Source: Hyphomicrobiales bacterium
GTDB taxonomy: Bacteria > Pseudomonadota > Alphaproteobacteria > Rhizobiales > Xanthobacteraceae
Assembly: GCA_021730825.1 (NCBI GenBank)
Contig: JAKFYO010000007.1
Location: 1-14,159, forward strand
DNA length: 14,159 nucleotides
Reading direction: 5' to 3'
The notes under the pieces are model-generated. The model was not told where the DNA came from, ran no database searches, and worked only from the letters and a program-made list of their open reading frames with translations. Numbering within the stretch: the stretch's first letter is position 1; every line of letters begins with the position of its first letter. A program made the position numbers and the translations under genes. Positions 14,153-14,159 of the stretch are shown here, one piece after another.

Positions 14153-14159
14153 TTTGATC

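Noticed and set aside
1..14159. Mobile element, prophage, CRISPR or defence island
   Set aside because: No transposase, integrase, recombinase, repeat array, tRNA-associated direct repeat or defence-like gene was seen, and base and codon use look even across the window.

Overview
The window looks like ordinary chromosome from an alphaproteobacterium, most likely of the order Hyphomicrobiales (Rhizobiales), near Bradyrhizobium, Xanthobacteraceae or Afipia. The signs are GC-rich coding sequence with strong G/C bias at third codon positions, an adjacent psd-pssA pair as in rhizobia, an Atm1-type exporter, and a TRAP transporter with a DctP binding protein. This placement rests on gene content and protein style only; no marker gene is present. 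I see no rRNA, tRNA, CRISPR array, insertion sequence, phage gene or toxin-antitoxin pair.

Layout. (1) 2-628: the 3' end of a citramalate synthase gene (isoleucine precursor synthesis), then a small VOC/glyoxalase-fold protein. (2) 1070-2255, minus strand: a LOG-family phosphoribohydrolase and, upstream of it, a secreted protein of unknown function. (3) 2451-5601, plus strand: an Atm1/HMT-like ABC exporter, then a multi-pass sterol-desaturase-superfamily protein. (4) 5622-6644, minus strand: an FkbM-type methyltransferase with a long C-terminal extension. (5) 6763-8371, plus strand: phosphatidylserine decarboxylase (psd) and CDP-diacylglycerol-serine O-phosphatidyltransferase (pssA). (6) 8382-8588, minus strand: a 68-residue unknown protein. 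(7) 8866-11819, plus strand: a complete TRAP transporter (dctQ-dctM-dctP) ending at a clear intrinsic terminator. (8) 11891-13451, plus strand: two short-chain dehydrogenases, the second YdfG-like, ending at a terminator shared with (9) 13508-14152, minus strand: a glutathione S-transferase-like protein whose start lies 7 bases from the window edge.

How the genes work together. psd and pssA are consecutive steps of phosphatidylethanolamine synthesis: PssA makes phosphatidylserine and Psd decarboxylates it. The desaturase-like protein and FkbM methyltransferase beside them could also modify lipids or envelope polymers, but that is only a neighbourhood inference. The TRAP operon imports an unidentified substrate, usually an organic or sugar acid, and the two dehydrogenases just downstream could act on it or its products.

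I did not find a convincing undescribed system. The best leads are modest: a terminator directly upstream of the first dehydrogenase with almost no room for a promoter, a hairpin holding the stop codons of two convergent genes, the FkbM C-terminal extension, and the short unknown gene with repeats upstream of the TRAP operon. No gap between genes exceeds 300 bases. The two longest are 2256-2450 (a weak hairpin only) and 8589-8865 (short repeats and a weak promoter candidate).
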